In this document: one piece after another, positions 26,897 through 38,053 of the stretch
Layout of the letters: each line of letters begins with the position of its first letter
Numbering within the stretch: position 1 is the stretch's first letter
Source: Omphalotus guepiniiformis
Taxonomy: Eukaryota > Basidiomycota > Agaricomycetes > Agaricales > Omphalotaceae
NCBI GenBank assembly: GCA_028554645.1
Contig: JAQOOI010000017.1
Coordinates: 620,001 to 684,000 of the forward strand
Direction: 5' to 3'
Length of the DNA stretch: 64,000 nt
Translations under genes and position numbers: made by a program
Notes under the pieces: generated by a model
The model's input: the letters and a program-made list of their open reading frames with translations, nothing else
Told to the model about the DNA's origin: nothing
Database searches by the model: none

Positions 26897-27440
26897 AGAT
26901 TGGCATAACTTTGTTAGGCAGCGTATACATTGTGTATTACTCGGGATTACATCTATAACAAGCACCGTTTGTTCAAATTCTCGGCGAAATGTGAACGAAA
27001 ACGAAAGTGACACCGGAGTAATATCGCACTCATCACCACCTGATGGCTAGATCTACTTTGAAAACATTTTGTGCTGACTTTGCTCCCGATTTACTGTCGG
27101 CGACTCGTCCTGGTAAGAAACGTTTTTTCGAATATAGCAGGAATTCACAAAACCGATCTTTCATCTAGCCTGGTGACCAAGCTCTCTATGAGTAAACTTT
27201 CGATAGAGAACGTAGTATTCACGTTTCAGGTCTATCATTCATTCTTCACGCCTACGTTATGGCAGGTTGAGGCTCAAGCGCTCAGACTTCAGCCTAGGGA
27301 GATAAATGCATATGCACTTGGGCTATTACATGAATAAAGTAGTATAACGTATTGATACAAGGCATCTCCCGTCCAAGATGTAAAAGTAGAAGCACCTCTG
27401 TGGCGGAAAACACACGATGCACGTCTGGTGTGCGTATTAC
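26897..27440. other. Convergent intergenic region
   Basis: About 540 bases between the secreted-protein stop and the Zn2Cys6 gene's 3' end. Only short ORFs with no coding character. Confidence 0.45.
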
Positions 27441-29467
27441 CTACCACAGTTGTTGTATCGAGGAATAAGCCTCTTGTATCTTGTCCAGCTGATATCCTGA
27501 GCAATGACGCCAAGGTAAGCAAAATGAATTCTGATGAGAGAACGAACACGAACTTATGAAGGTAGAACTTGAGGCAAAAGTGTTCATCACAGGTAATGCC
27601 CTTTGTAAGCCCGCAAGAGAGTTTGTTTGTCGTTCGTACGAGATCTCTCTGTTTTCTACAGCCCTGATATCATCGATTAGTACATAAGATGCTAGCGCCC
27701 AGACAGACTGCGCAAAGACAAATTAAGCATCACTTGAGTTAAAGAGCGTGGCACTAAACGCACCCCCATGACTGGGTTGATGTGCTCGTAATGCCCCAGA
27801 TCAGTTGTTGATACGATATCCAAGATTGCTTGCGCAGACGAGACGCGCCTCGCTTCCTCCGTCTTAAAGATTCCAATCACGGTGATTAGAGCGGCATGAG
27901 CTATGCTGTGCGCTTGAAGGAGCCTAGATCTCTTTGTTGGAGTAGGATTCCTCAGCATATCCAAGGGTGTTAAAGTATTCATAAAGTCTTCGATCAACAC
28001 ACGACGGAAGTTCACGGCTTTCTTGAGTGCAGTGTATTGTTCGGGAGCTAGATATGAAAAGTAAGCAATACCGCCAAGAGATCGTCGATTGAAGAAATTT
28101 TGAGATCTCACTGGAGCACTGTTCTTTTGCAAGGTCGTTCGCACGTTCCCATAGTACGGATGCCTTGGCGAATAGAGCCATAGTGGAGTCCCCTATATCT
28201 GTGGTTGGTTCGCCTGATAAGAAGTTGCGACTCGTGAAGCAGTATTTTGCGTCTGGGGGATGTCCACCCTGTGAAATGAAAGATTGATAAGTACGATACT
28301 TCTGATAGAAGAAGTAAAGGAAAAACGGTACTTGTTCATACTCCTCCATCTCCAAAGGCCAAGGCGTATCTGTCTGAGCCCCCGGAATCTCTGTAGGGCA
28401 AATCATATTAGAGCTCGAGTCAAATGCGGCTGCCCAGCATTTATCCACGGAAAAACCGGTCCAGCATGCGTAGATTCGTTCCCCTTCTTCCACGGAATCC
28501 GCTAGAGGCGGGAGTAACGATACACCGACGAGACTGAGAGGAGAAGGAGGCTGGTTTGACCGAATTTTGTTCAGCCCGCCGCACACCCCAATCGACAAGG
28601 CAGAGGTTATGTGATACTTGGCCTCTAAGAGTTTCCCAATGGAGAAGAAATATTGCCCGAGAAGAATCTCGGCTTGGACTGTGTGAAGGACTCTCTGGGG
28701 GTGACTGCCTGAAAGAGAAGAGGTTGTGCGTTCCAATGCCCTCGAAAGGAACAAGGGTTCATGCTCGGCGAAGGGAGAATTTGGACCTGAGAGGCGAATT
28801 CCCCATAAGCACACCACCGTCAAAAGCGCGGGACAGGGGCGTCTGGGGTGCCCGAGCGTTTCCGGAAGTAGAGCGGAGGTGCGAAAACGGGGGGGATTCA
28901 GAAAAAAACCGAATTCAGGCGCATATGGCAAGAACCGATCGACTCTAGCAAACGAGCGAGTGAGTTGAGAGTTGGAATGCAACGAAGAACGAGGATCAAT
29001 TACAGGGCGGAGATTTGATTCGCAGGCAAGTCTTGGAGAGTGGAGATCAGGGTTCCGGGTCCTCTGGATGATTGGGCATACGGATCATGCAGCAAGATCG
29101 GTGATTCTGGTGATTTGGCGCGAGGGTTTTCGAGTTTACGGAGACGTTTTTGCAGACGTGCGATATCTTCCTCTAGAATCTCTACCTTTGATCGATTGTT
29201 CGGGTTCAGATATTCACATTCGTCTACCCTGTTTGCACGTTCGCATTGGCTACATGTTGGACGTGCTCCATCACATTTCTAGGAGTTGTCCTCTCAAAAC
29301 TCGGTTGAAATACGATCTAAAACGACAACACTCACCATTTTCCTCTTCCGACAGCATACACATGCATGTCCTTTGAGAAGGATAGATTGAACTTGTTCCA
29401 GAGATGATTGCAAAGACATCGGTTGTAGGGATCTTTCGGTTCCTTCGCGGTTGTATTTGTACTTCAT
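27441..29467 (-). CDS. Zn2Cys6 fungal-specific transcription factor
   Basis: DNA-binding regulator. Exon 1 starts MKYKYNREGTERSLQP (a second Met, MSLQSS, is 16 residues in) and runs into the binuclear zinc cluster, whose Cys spacing after splicing is C-x2-C-x6-C-x6-C-x2-C-x8-C (ACVCCRKRKMKCDGARPTC...). A coiled-coil linker (LEEDIARLQKRLRKLE) for dimerisation follows. The middle homology region begins VDRFLPYAPEFGFFL and includes LLGQYFFSIGKLLEAKYHIT and ACWTGFSVDKCWAAAFD, typical of the fungal_trans domain. The C-terminal part (TPEQYTALKKAVNFRR, INPVMG joined to SVWALASYVLIDDI) is joined through introns; its last exon (near YQLDKIQEAYSSI) and the stop at 27441 are less certain. About 590 residues. 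There is no obvious cluster of targets beside it. Confidence 0.85.
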
Positions 29468-32400
29468 AACAACAGTCCGATGCTTGTATGTAAGTCACTC
29501 TAGCGTGCACGACGCGTCGTCGGACGACTGCTTCCAACCTCGGCTAAATACATAGGTCGTTACTAATTGTCAATTCAACAACGTTCGTAAGAAATGCCCG
29601 GTCGTCGATCGTCTTTGCTATGTTACAGTTTTCCCGAGTAGCCGGACCAAAGGAGAATGCTTTTTAGCCAGAGTAGAGAACTGGTGAAGAAGGTACAGAA
29701 CGAGCAACGAAACCTGCGCGATTCCATTTTGCCGGCGGCCAACACTGATCGCGCCGAGGCCAGTAGGAGATGGCGCTTATTACTCTGACTCCAGTGAGTA
29801 TTAGCTAGGCACCTTGACAGGCGCACCAAAAATCTCTTGCTGAACTTTGATGATAGCGAATCGCAGCCGCAAATGGTGCAAGCAGCCAAAAGTGCGAGAA
29901 CTGGTGGTGTTTGGAGGGAGAAACAGAGTCGCAGTTAAAACTCGACCGATTGCTTAGTACTACAGAACTTCGTAAACTACTGTAAAGTTTGAATTTGAAC
30001 ACAGAAGTACAGAAGTCTTAGTCAATAGACAAAGAGTGTATTACTGTAAATACATGCAGGACCATGATTCCGGGCCAAGCTTGCCCGATGCCGCAGGCTG
30101 TTTTTTTGTGTTTTGTGTTTTTCTTTCTTTGAAGGTGACATGTAAGGCAAATGAAGACCTGCCCAGTTGCTTGATTATATGTCCATGTTATTCACTCCGT
30201 TGGATACTATCGGAATAGAGAAACCCTTGAAGTCGCTCAAGCCTCGACTGAAATTAGCCTCTGGAGATACGCAAATATCAAGACTCCTACCTGACTTGCA
30301 CGCTCTACTTCCACTGATTGGCCCCCCAAAAAAGATACAGACTCGGGAGCTGTCTGACTACGAGGACACATGAAATGAAAGGTGCACGAAGCAGATTCTT
30401 GCAGGAACTTCAATCCTTGGCAGCTCGAAACTCTCAGGCTTCTACTACAACGCAACGTTCCACCAAGCGGACATGAGCTGATCCCAGGCTGATCCATATT
30501 GCCATTAACCTGAACGACAAAAGAGTACTTGAGGTACTTGAGCTTGACTGAATCTGTTTTCCAGAATATGAAGTCGACTTGACCCGTCTCAGTTTGATTA
30601 TCTCAATTGAGATAACCCCCAATTCCTTCCTGTCGACAACAAACACGGACCAAAGCGGCTGATCTACGCTGAACCATTCTCAGCTGAACGCGACTTGATC
30701 ATTATTCAGATTAATTCCCGTCCTGAAGACCCCGCCTCATTTCTGAGTACCTCGTCCTGTATTTCTGGCATCCGCCGATATCCCCGCTTGAGCGAGGCGA
30801 GGTGATATAACAACAAGTTGCTTTTTCCACTTCTATGTTAAGACTGTGTCGGATCAGGCCCTTGATAAGGCAGGCACGAACCTAGGGCCAGTAGACCGGA
30901 AAGAGTGTACTGGGAACACAGTGCGTGTCATAGATGGCGTCAGGGTCATCGATGAGCGAGGGGAGACGGATTGAGAGAAGGAGGGAAAGATACTATCGTG
31001 GGGCTCCCACCGGTATCCGAGGAGTAAAGGCGCGCTCATAACACATTGAATATGAGCAATGTCGAGCATCGTGGTTCTCATAAGTGACATACGCTTGGCG
31101 AATTTACATGCTTTGTCATTTGTGTAGATCCCCGTCCACTCCCAATCCTTGGCACGAAATATTTATCCTTATCCTTTGATCCAAAAGCTCCAATAACAAC
31201 AGGAGAACCAGTTCGTTTTTGTTGGTACCATAGTTTCGCGCTTCGGAGGATTCGTATGAGCGCCAACAAGGGGGTGGCGGGGAAGTCACATTGTTATCTC
31301 AAGTCTTGAGAGCAAGCAAAACCAGTTCCACCGCGACTCGTTCCTGGTATACCAGAGTTCTGTTGATGGTTCGAGAAGAAATGAGCGCCAGCAGTGAGCT
31401 TATCTGACAGAGCACTACTTGGCGTGGCAGCGGGGGAAGTTACATTCTCATATGAATCCTTGAGGGTGAGCCAAACATTGTTCCAGGTATACCAGAGTCT
31501 TGCTGATGCTTCGAGAGAAGACGAGCACGTCAGCAGTGAGCTTTTCTGACAGAGCTACTACTTGGCGTGGTGGGGAAGTTACATCCTCAAATGAATCCTT
31601 GAGGATGAGCAAAACCAGAACACCAGTTACACCGCGACTCGTTTCTGGTATACCAGAGTTTTGGTGATGCTTCGAGAAGACAAGAGCGTCAGCAGTGAGG
31701 GTTTCTGACTGAGCTCCGACTTGGCGTGGTGAGGAAGTTGCAGATACTGAACTCTTGAGATTGAGCGTCGAGCTTCCGAACGGCGATGAAGATGTAAATC
31801 CAACTACACGGGGGAAATCGTTCTTCAAAATCGAAGCAGGGTGTTTTCCGTGGCCAATACGGGGGTAGACGGGTAAACAAAAAGTTGCGGAAGCGATAGA
31901 ACAATGACTCCCAGGCGACGACATCCGTCGCATAAGAACGGTAAGAGCACCTCACGGTGAGCGCTTTTGGTGCATCCGGATGCTGCACTATGCCATGGCC
32001 AGGGTTCAAGAACCGCAAGTCATGTTCGCTTGGGAATGTTCAAGAACTTCTATTCTCATCGCATCGCAATATAGAGAAATGGTAGCCACTGTAGTCGATA
32101 CCGCCGGCTCGGTAGAAGAAATGAGGGGCCATTCCATTGAATTGAGAAGAGAAGAGTCTGTCAATGAACCAAGATGTAAGGAAAATCAAAATTGCCATGA
32201 GGTTCGTTTGCTCACCGACCGCCGGGATTGCAGTGGGATTTTTCTGTGTCTGTTAGCGGTGGAGAGATGCAATCACACCGAAAGTACATCATGCTCCCCT
32301 CCCCCAATGTTTCCCTTATACTGATTTGCAAGGGTGTTCCACGACTGAAATGATGCGTTTCAAGATGATCATGCCTGCGGGTCATTTGTTCGCGCTGCGA

Positions 32401-33345
32401 CACTTCGCTGTTGGCTGGTCCGAGTCGATACCTCTTCTTGAGGGAATCTGAATGGCACCGCGACTCCCAAATCCAGAGAATATTGCAAACTTGCTGTTCG
32501 CTAAGCTTCGAGCACGGTAGCTAGGTAAGCGTTATCATTCGATGGCATCCGTCGAGGAGTGAGTGCTCACCTGGAAATTCCTTTTCAGACCAGCGTCAAT
32601 GCACTACTTTGTATCACGATCTTGATGCCAGGATTGAGACAGGAGAAATAGGGCTCTGATGAAGTTGAATGATTTCACGAGTTTCATCGTCATTTCCTTG
32701 ATGTTCGAAAGAGATGGCTACAGACTGCTTTGGAAACTCGGCTCCAAGCATAGCAGGAGGTATTGAGCGTCTCCATTCCAAGCTGTTCCATATTGATGAA
32801 TGTGGGTGCTGTTGTCTGCTGTCGTACTTGTTTTTGAATTTTGAAAATCGCTTACGCGATTGTCGAGCGACTCTCTGTATCGAGTCAGGTACTTACATAC
32901 ATACAAGCAGATCCCAAGGTAAGTCATTCTCATTCTGCAGGGCATATGAAACCAGAAGTATTGACTGCACAAAAGACATAATCCGGTAATCTGTCAGTCA
33001 TGATCAGATCCATAGTGGAAATTTACTGTGCCAATGCTGATGCAACGGCGGGAAAACACCGGATCTGTGTCACGTGCACCGCATGCAGTAATGGCAACAA
33101 TGGCCCAGAGGGAAATAATTATATTACTGTTGTCCTTTTCTCATCTACAACCGTCCAAAGCGAGCGAGCTCACTGAACGCTACGACGTCGACGTCTCCTT
33201 TGACCCTCGACAACGCCGTATTCGTTTGGCATCAGTCCAATCTTGGATATCACATTCTTTTGTTCCTATACACTCTTTCTCTCAAGTTGCGGCATAATCT
33301 CAGCACAAAAGTTCAAAACATTTTTGTTTCTCAAAAAATCTCTTC
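29468..33345. other. Gene-poor region of about 3.9 kb
   Basis: No supported protein gene. It contains the degenerate tandem repeat at 31180-31770. The longest ORF (31448-31933, minus) lies over that repeat and is likely a by-product of it. The right end (33100-33345) should hold the promoter of the first membrane-protein gene. Confidence 0.45.
31180..31770. repeat. Degenerate tandem repeat, units of about 140-160 bp
   Basis: The word GTATACCAGAG recurs at about 31347, 31487 and 31648. Each copy is followed by CAGCAGTGAG, TGACAGAGC-like sequence, ACTTGGCGTGG and GGGGAAGTTACAT. A fourth, more decayed unit starts near 31195. Spacing is 140 then 161 bases; the longer copy carries an extra segment with ACACCGCGACTCG. 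It lies in non-coding sequence. Confidence 0.75.
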
Positions 33346-34839
33346 ATGTCTATGGTCAAACGTACTTTCGAGCACAAGTTGATTCGTACTCGCCGCGCCG
33401 GTGGAGACGACTCGGCCGTGCTACTCCCCGATGTTGGTGATAGCGGTAATGCTCGGAGTGACTCTGCCGCTTCGAAGCCCACAGGAAGTAGCACTTCTGC
33501 AAATGATAGCGCGAGTCGTGTGTACCACTTTCATATTCTATCTTGAATTAATGGCTAACTTGGTGTTGTTCTAGCTACCGACTCGGCTACTCCGACGGTT
33601 ACTTCTACTCCTCCAACCTCGACCCCATCTGCTACTCCGTCGCAGTCAGACACAACAGCAACAGAATCCAAACCAGTGGTCTCTACTTCGAGCAGCGATT
33701 CTACTCAAAGCCAATCCACCGCCGTGTCTAGTTCTGCCAGTACCTCATCTTCGTCCTCGGTTGCTGTGACCCCTAGTGTCTCCTCGACTTCGTCTTCATC
33801 TACTTCGTCTACTTCTTCGTCTTCATCTTCTTCGGCCACTTCTTCGGCCATTTCTCGCTCTATTTCCGCCACCTCTACGTCCACGAGCACTCAGGTAAGT
33901 GACATAACAGCCGGTTTGGTTCCGCTTCTGATAAGTTCCTTGTACTTGCAGACGTTCACCTCCACTGCCGCGGCTACCCCTGTTACACCCACGCAGGCCT
34001 TGGAACAGTCGAGTTCCATTGGCACTGCTTCCCGTGTGAGTGCTAGTACTCGCGCTGGGTCCACTGTTAGTGCTAGCAGCACTGCTGTTGCTGTCTCCGG
34101 TGCTATAAATACTGGAGCTGTAGTTGGTGGTATTGCCGGTGGCCTTGCGTTCTTTGCCATCGCTGGATTCATTCTCTATTACTTCATGGTGTGTGTTATT
34201 TCCAATTCTTGGCAATTTTTTTCTGATGATATTCGTTTCTTTTTCATGCGTCGTGCACGCCGACGAGCCCGCCGCGACCGATTCAATGCGGCCCAGTTCC
34301 GCCGTTCAGCTATGGTCATGGATGAAGAGCCCTTCCCGGCTCCTCGTCCTCTTGAAATGGTTCAGAACAGGCAGAATAACTTCCCCTCCTCCATCGCAAG
34401 TACTACTGGACCTGGGATGGCTGGTGCAGGTGCTTACCGATTCCAGCAAGAGAACGCACAGGCAGAACAATATCAGTACCAGGACAACGCCGCTGCTCAA
34501 TACCACGATGAAGTTTCCGGATCGCAGGCTACCCAACACACGGTTCATCAGGCCCTACAACCCAGGCAACAGTATACCTTTGGCCAGACCGTCGATCCCA
34601 CCACTAATGCATCTGGTGTTCATGGGAATGTTCACGCCGATCACACGGACGACTACGATGGTGAAGCCCACGGAGCCTACAGTGTTGAACCTCATGCACA
34701 GGGAGCGTACAATGCCGAGGCGTATGGGAACTACATGGCATACTCACCGAATGAGAGCGAGTATGCTGGAGTCGCGGGTGCTCATGCCAGCCGTGCTAGT
34801 GTCGGCTCCAAGATAGAGGATGCCTATGGTGGCATTTGA
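33346..34839 (+). CDS. Single-pass membrane protein, Ser/Thr-rich ectodomain, DAYGG tail (paralog 1)
   Basis: Layout resembles fungal wall-stress sensors. A short N-terminal part (MSMVKRTFEHKLIRTRRAGG) is followed by about 170 residues rich in Ser and Thr, a membrane span (GGIAGGLAFFAIAGFILYYFM), a basic stop-transfer (RRARRRARRDRF), AAQFRRSAMVMDEE, and a Gln/Tyr/His-rich cytoplasmic tail ending SKIEDAYGGI. There is no classical N-terminal signal peptide, so the single span probably anchors it with the Ser/Thr part outside; that is inferred. Introns fall after NDSAS and after STSTQ. The 60 bases 34189-34248 just after the span look like an intron but end CATG instead of CAG. They sit where paralog 2 has a normal intron. 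Shares AxQFRRSAxxxDxE and xEDAYGG with the next gene. Confidence 0.78.
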
Positions 34840-35725
34840 GAAGTGATCAAGGCATCATTCTATCACACAATGGAGTTTTTTGCTGAACGGATCTTCCGGC
34901 ATAAAACATCCATTCTCGGACAAAGCTAGGGCCCTCAAGTATATCTTCTTTTTTTCGTGATTTATTTCATCATTCTTGGGCTCGTGCTGTTATTTTTCAT
35001 CTTATACCTGGTCTCAAATATCACCCTCATTCATTATTCGTGACCGGTTGTACTTATGTATACTGGCCCTTTCCTAATCATCCCCTGGGCCAACACCGTC
35101 TATCTCTTCTTGTAATCGTTCTTCTTTGGTCGCTCCTATGCCTGATCGATGACGATCTTTCGAGATTCGGCGCCCTCCCATACCACATACGAGCGATACC
35201 TTGTCAGGTACAGTTACAGTCTACAATCCTCCTTCCCCCCTTCACCACATTCACTGTTCAGTAGGACCGTTTTCATACTCTTGACCGTTTTTATTTATTG
35301 GTATCCGGCTATGTACGGTACAGTGTGTATGTTCTTCCTACGCATCATGTACATACAGGCTGGTCCATTGTAATTATCGGTAGTAGTGTATCACGTCCAG
35401 GATGATCGATGTAAGGTTCTTTTCACGAGTTATCTATCTTTATTTTACAGGACCTGGAGGTTCTTTTTTGGTTTTGTATTCGGACTTGCATACATTCAGT
35501 GACAAAAGTTTTGTTTTTGATAGTTTTGACTAACATATTTGATTGCGGTAGTCCACGTGCAGACTGAAACCGAGAGCACCCCAGCCGATTCGAATTTCCA
35601 ATTGTGTAGTTTCCCTCCTCACCTCTCTCCTCAAGACAAAGTCTAGCCTTGAGCTCTTCAAGGTTCCCTCCTTCGTTTCTTCTACATTCTTTCAAAGACG
35701 CTCGTTTCATTCTCCTAAACTCACC
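34840..35725. other. Intergenic, between the two membrane-protein paralogs
   Basis: About 890 bases, with T-rich plus-strand stretches and only short non-coding-like ORFs. CT-rich sequence precedes the ATG at 35726. No repeat of the paralogs is seen outside the coding regions. Confidence 0.5.
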
Positions 35726-37242
35726 ATGAATCATCAGCTACGCGCCGTGAACACCTTCCATCGAAAGGTTCATCTGAATCGTCAGTTTTTCGGATTTCCT
35801 GGCTCGGACGGTACAGCTACTACTGGAGCAACTGCTGCAGGAGCTTCGGGTGTGTTTTAAATTTTAAAGTTTGTTTTCCTTCTGCTCCGACTGTTGACAT
35901 GATATGCCCGGTCTGTTATAGAATCTACTTCTGCTCACCAGGCCACCCAGACGAGCGCTGCTGAAACCAAGACCGCAGGTACTCCAGCTCCTACTTCAGC
36001 TGCGACATCTGCAGCTACAGCTGCTAGCCAAGCTGATACGAATACTCCGACATCAACGGGGGCTGCAGCTTCAAAGTCTTCTGCTGCCACACCTTCCGAC
36101 ACCTCGTCGAGCTCAAGCACTTCTGCTGCGAGTTCCTCTAGCTCATCCAGTACCAAGCCTACCTCAAGCAGCTCTTCGACCAGTAGCAGCTCACATAGTA
36201 CTTCACAACCGACTGCTGTATGTGTCTTCCATCTTCAGCCGGTATTGCTGTAGTAATCTTTCGACCTTACAGGCTGCTACTAGCGCTGCGGCCGCTACGA
36301 GCAAAGCGAATAGGCCTGTTGCTTCTGCTTCCGTCGAGTATACCTATGTATCCGCCCCGGCAAAGAGCACCTCTGCTGCTGCTAGTTCGTCTGCGACGGT
36401 GGATTCATCGAATAGTACTGGTGGTGCCAGCACTAGTACTCTAGTTGGAGCGATTGGTGGAGCCATTGTTGGTATCGCAGTCGTTTCAATCCTGGTCGCG
36501 TTCTTCATCGTAAGTCTCCCTGTCACCTCGCTCCTGTTGTTAGTTCGTATTGAATGAGTATCTCATTTAGCGTAAATTTCGTAAAAGACGCAGTGATGAG
36601 GATCACTTCAGCGCTTCGCAATTCCGGCGGTCTGCAGTCCTTCTTGATGACGAGTTCAACCCTTCCGCTCCGAGCTTTAGGAGCGTCCGGCCCCCAACTA
36701 TGATTGAGCGTCACGTTGCACATACCCCTACTTTCCCTAACCCTGCCTATGGCAACTACGGATCTACTGACCAGTATAGTCAGTACAACCAGTACCCTGT
36801 CTATGGTGAGGCGCAGCAATATTCCTTCGCCCCTGGTGAAATCGTCAATCCTGCTACACCTGGGCCCGAGTATCAGGCCGAGGCCTACGCTAACCCTATC
36901 GGGCACGCTCACAGCGGTAGTGCTGGTTCTGCCGAGGCTATGCACGACCCTAATGTATACCTCAATCGCCAGCCGACTGTTCACAGTGTTGCTGAACAAA
37001 CTGGACCTGGAATTGCGGAGCAACATTATGTCGATATGGATAGGGTAGCAAGCCCGCCTGCTGCTATTACTCATGACTCTGTTCCGGTTGTTGCTGCACC
37101 CGATGTTACAGCCCAGGTCCAGCACGCCCCCATCGTTTCTGCTGTTCCTGAATCACATACCCCAACTGCACCTGCGGCTGCTCCTGGCGTGAAGCGGCCT
37201 GACACTGTTTACGATCCTGAGGATGCGTACGGTGGAATGTAA
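35726..37242 (+). CDS. Single-pass membrane protein, Ser/Thr-rich ectodomain, DAYGG tail (paralog 2)
   Basis: Same plan as the gene before it. The N-terminus is MNHQLRAVNTFHRKVHLNRQ, followed by about 150 residues of Ala/Ser/Thr-rich ectodomain. The membrane span is LVGAIGGAIVGIAVVSILVA, then RKFRKRR, ASQFRRSAVLLDDE and a tail with repeated Tyr/Gln (YGNYGSTDQYSQYNQYP), ending PEDAYGGM. Introns were placed after GAS (GTGTGT donor), after QPTA, and directly after the span (36510-36570, GTAAGT...TTTAG). Tandem to paralog 1 in the same direction, so it probably arose by local duplication. The ectodomains have diverged far more than the juxtamembrane and C-terminal motifs. Function unknown; a surface sensor or adhesin-like role is a guess from the layout. 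Confidence 0.82.
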
Positions 37243-38053
37243 GTTCCTCGCACGTCGTCTCGCAAATCTCAACCGCTCGCAAAAATCAACGTACAAATTC
37301 CTTGCCAATTTTTCTTCTTCTCTTACCTTGCCTGTTTTGTGCCATTCTTGTGATATTTAACTTAACTTCGTCAAGTTGTGTGTGTACTTTTTTCTCTGCT
37401 TACGCTAACTATACCTTCCGCCAACGACCTACGGATTTGTCCGGGTGTATCGATACCCCCCTGACTGCTGCTACATTCGCCATTCGCCTCCTTTCCTTTT
37501 TCATGACCGCAATGCCTTCCTTGGCTACCCCCTTCACTTGTTTCGCGCTCGTTATTGTTTGTTTCTCAGGATGGCGAATTTGTTGTCGCAGGCCGTCAAA
37601 CTTTTTGATTTAACGTTGATCGGCGCTTCATTAGGTCCCTCTGGAGATTGGATTCTAACCCAGCCGTCGTTCTGTTCATGAAGCTAGCGCCTCGGAGTTT
37701 AGTACATATCGGATACCACCATACTTACTCGATTGTTACTTGATTATTGTTCATGTGTTCGTTTTATTGCCTCGGCAGACTTTTAACTTTGTTTTGAATA
37801 AATTGAAGACAAAAGTTGTATACATACCCCTTATTATTTGATGATATACGCTTATACCCATCCGCTCATTTCAGCATTATCATAGTTGTGGAAACACAGA
37901 TCGTTACATATACGTTACCAAAATGGTGTCGGTCAAAGCGTATTTTCGGGATGGTAGCTTGTCAACACGTGTACACAAACATGACCTTCGTAACTTGAAC
38001 AATGGAGTGCCTAGGCTGGACGTTTACACTAGTGTTCCAACTACTCTCCTCTA
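37243..38053. other. Intergenic, membrane protein to GH71
   Basis: About 810 bases with several short ORFs and no domain. T-rich on the plus strand, consistent with a 3' UTR followed by a promoter. Confidence 0.5.

Noticed and set aside
28556..29376. Two plus-strand ORFs of 130 and 134 codons
   Set aside because: They lie opposite the Zn2Cys6 gene, whose zinc cluster and middle homology region are clear on the minus strand.
29657..29789. Short plus-strand ORF beginning MLFSQSRELVKK
   Set aside because: Helical-looking but only about 43 codons, with no homology or splice signals to extend it.
31448..31933. 161-codon minus ORF over the tandem repeat
   Set aside because: The open frame follows from the repeat units. 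No start context or domain, and repeat spacing is not a multiple of three in all units.
36523..37125. 200-codon minus ORF opposite membrane-protein paralog 2
   Set aside because: Antisense shadow of a strongly supported coding exon.
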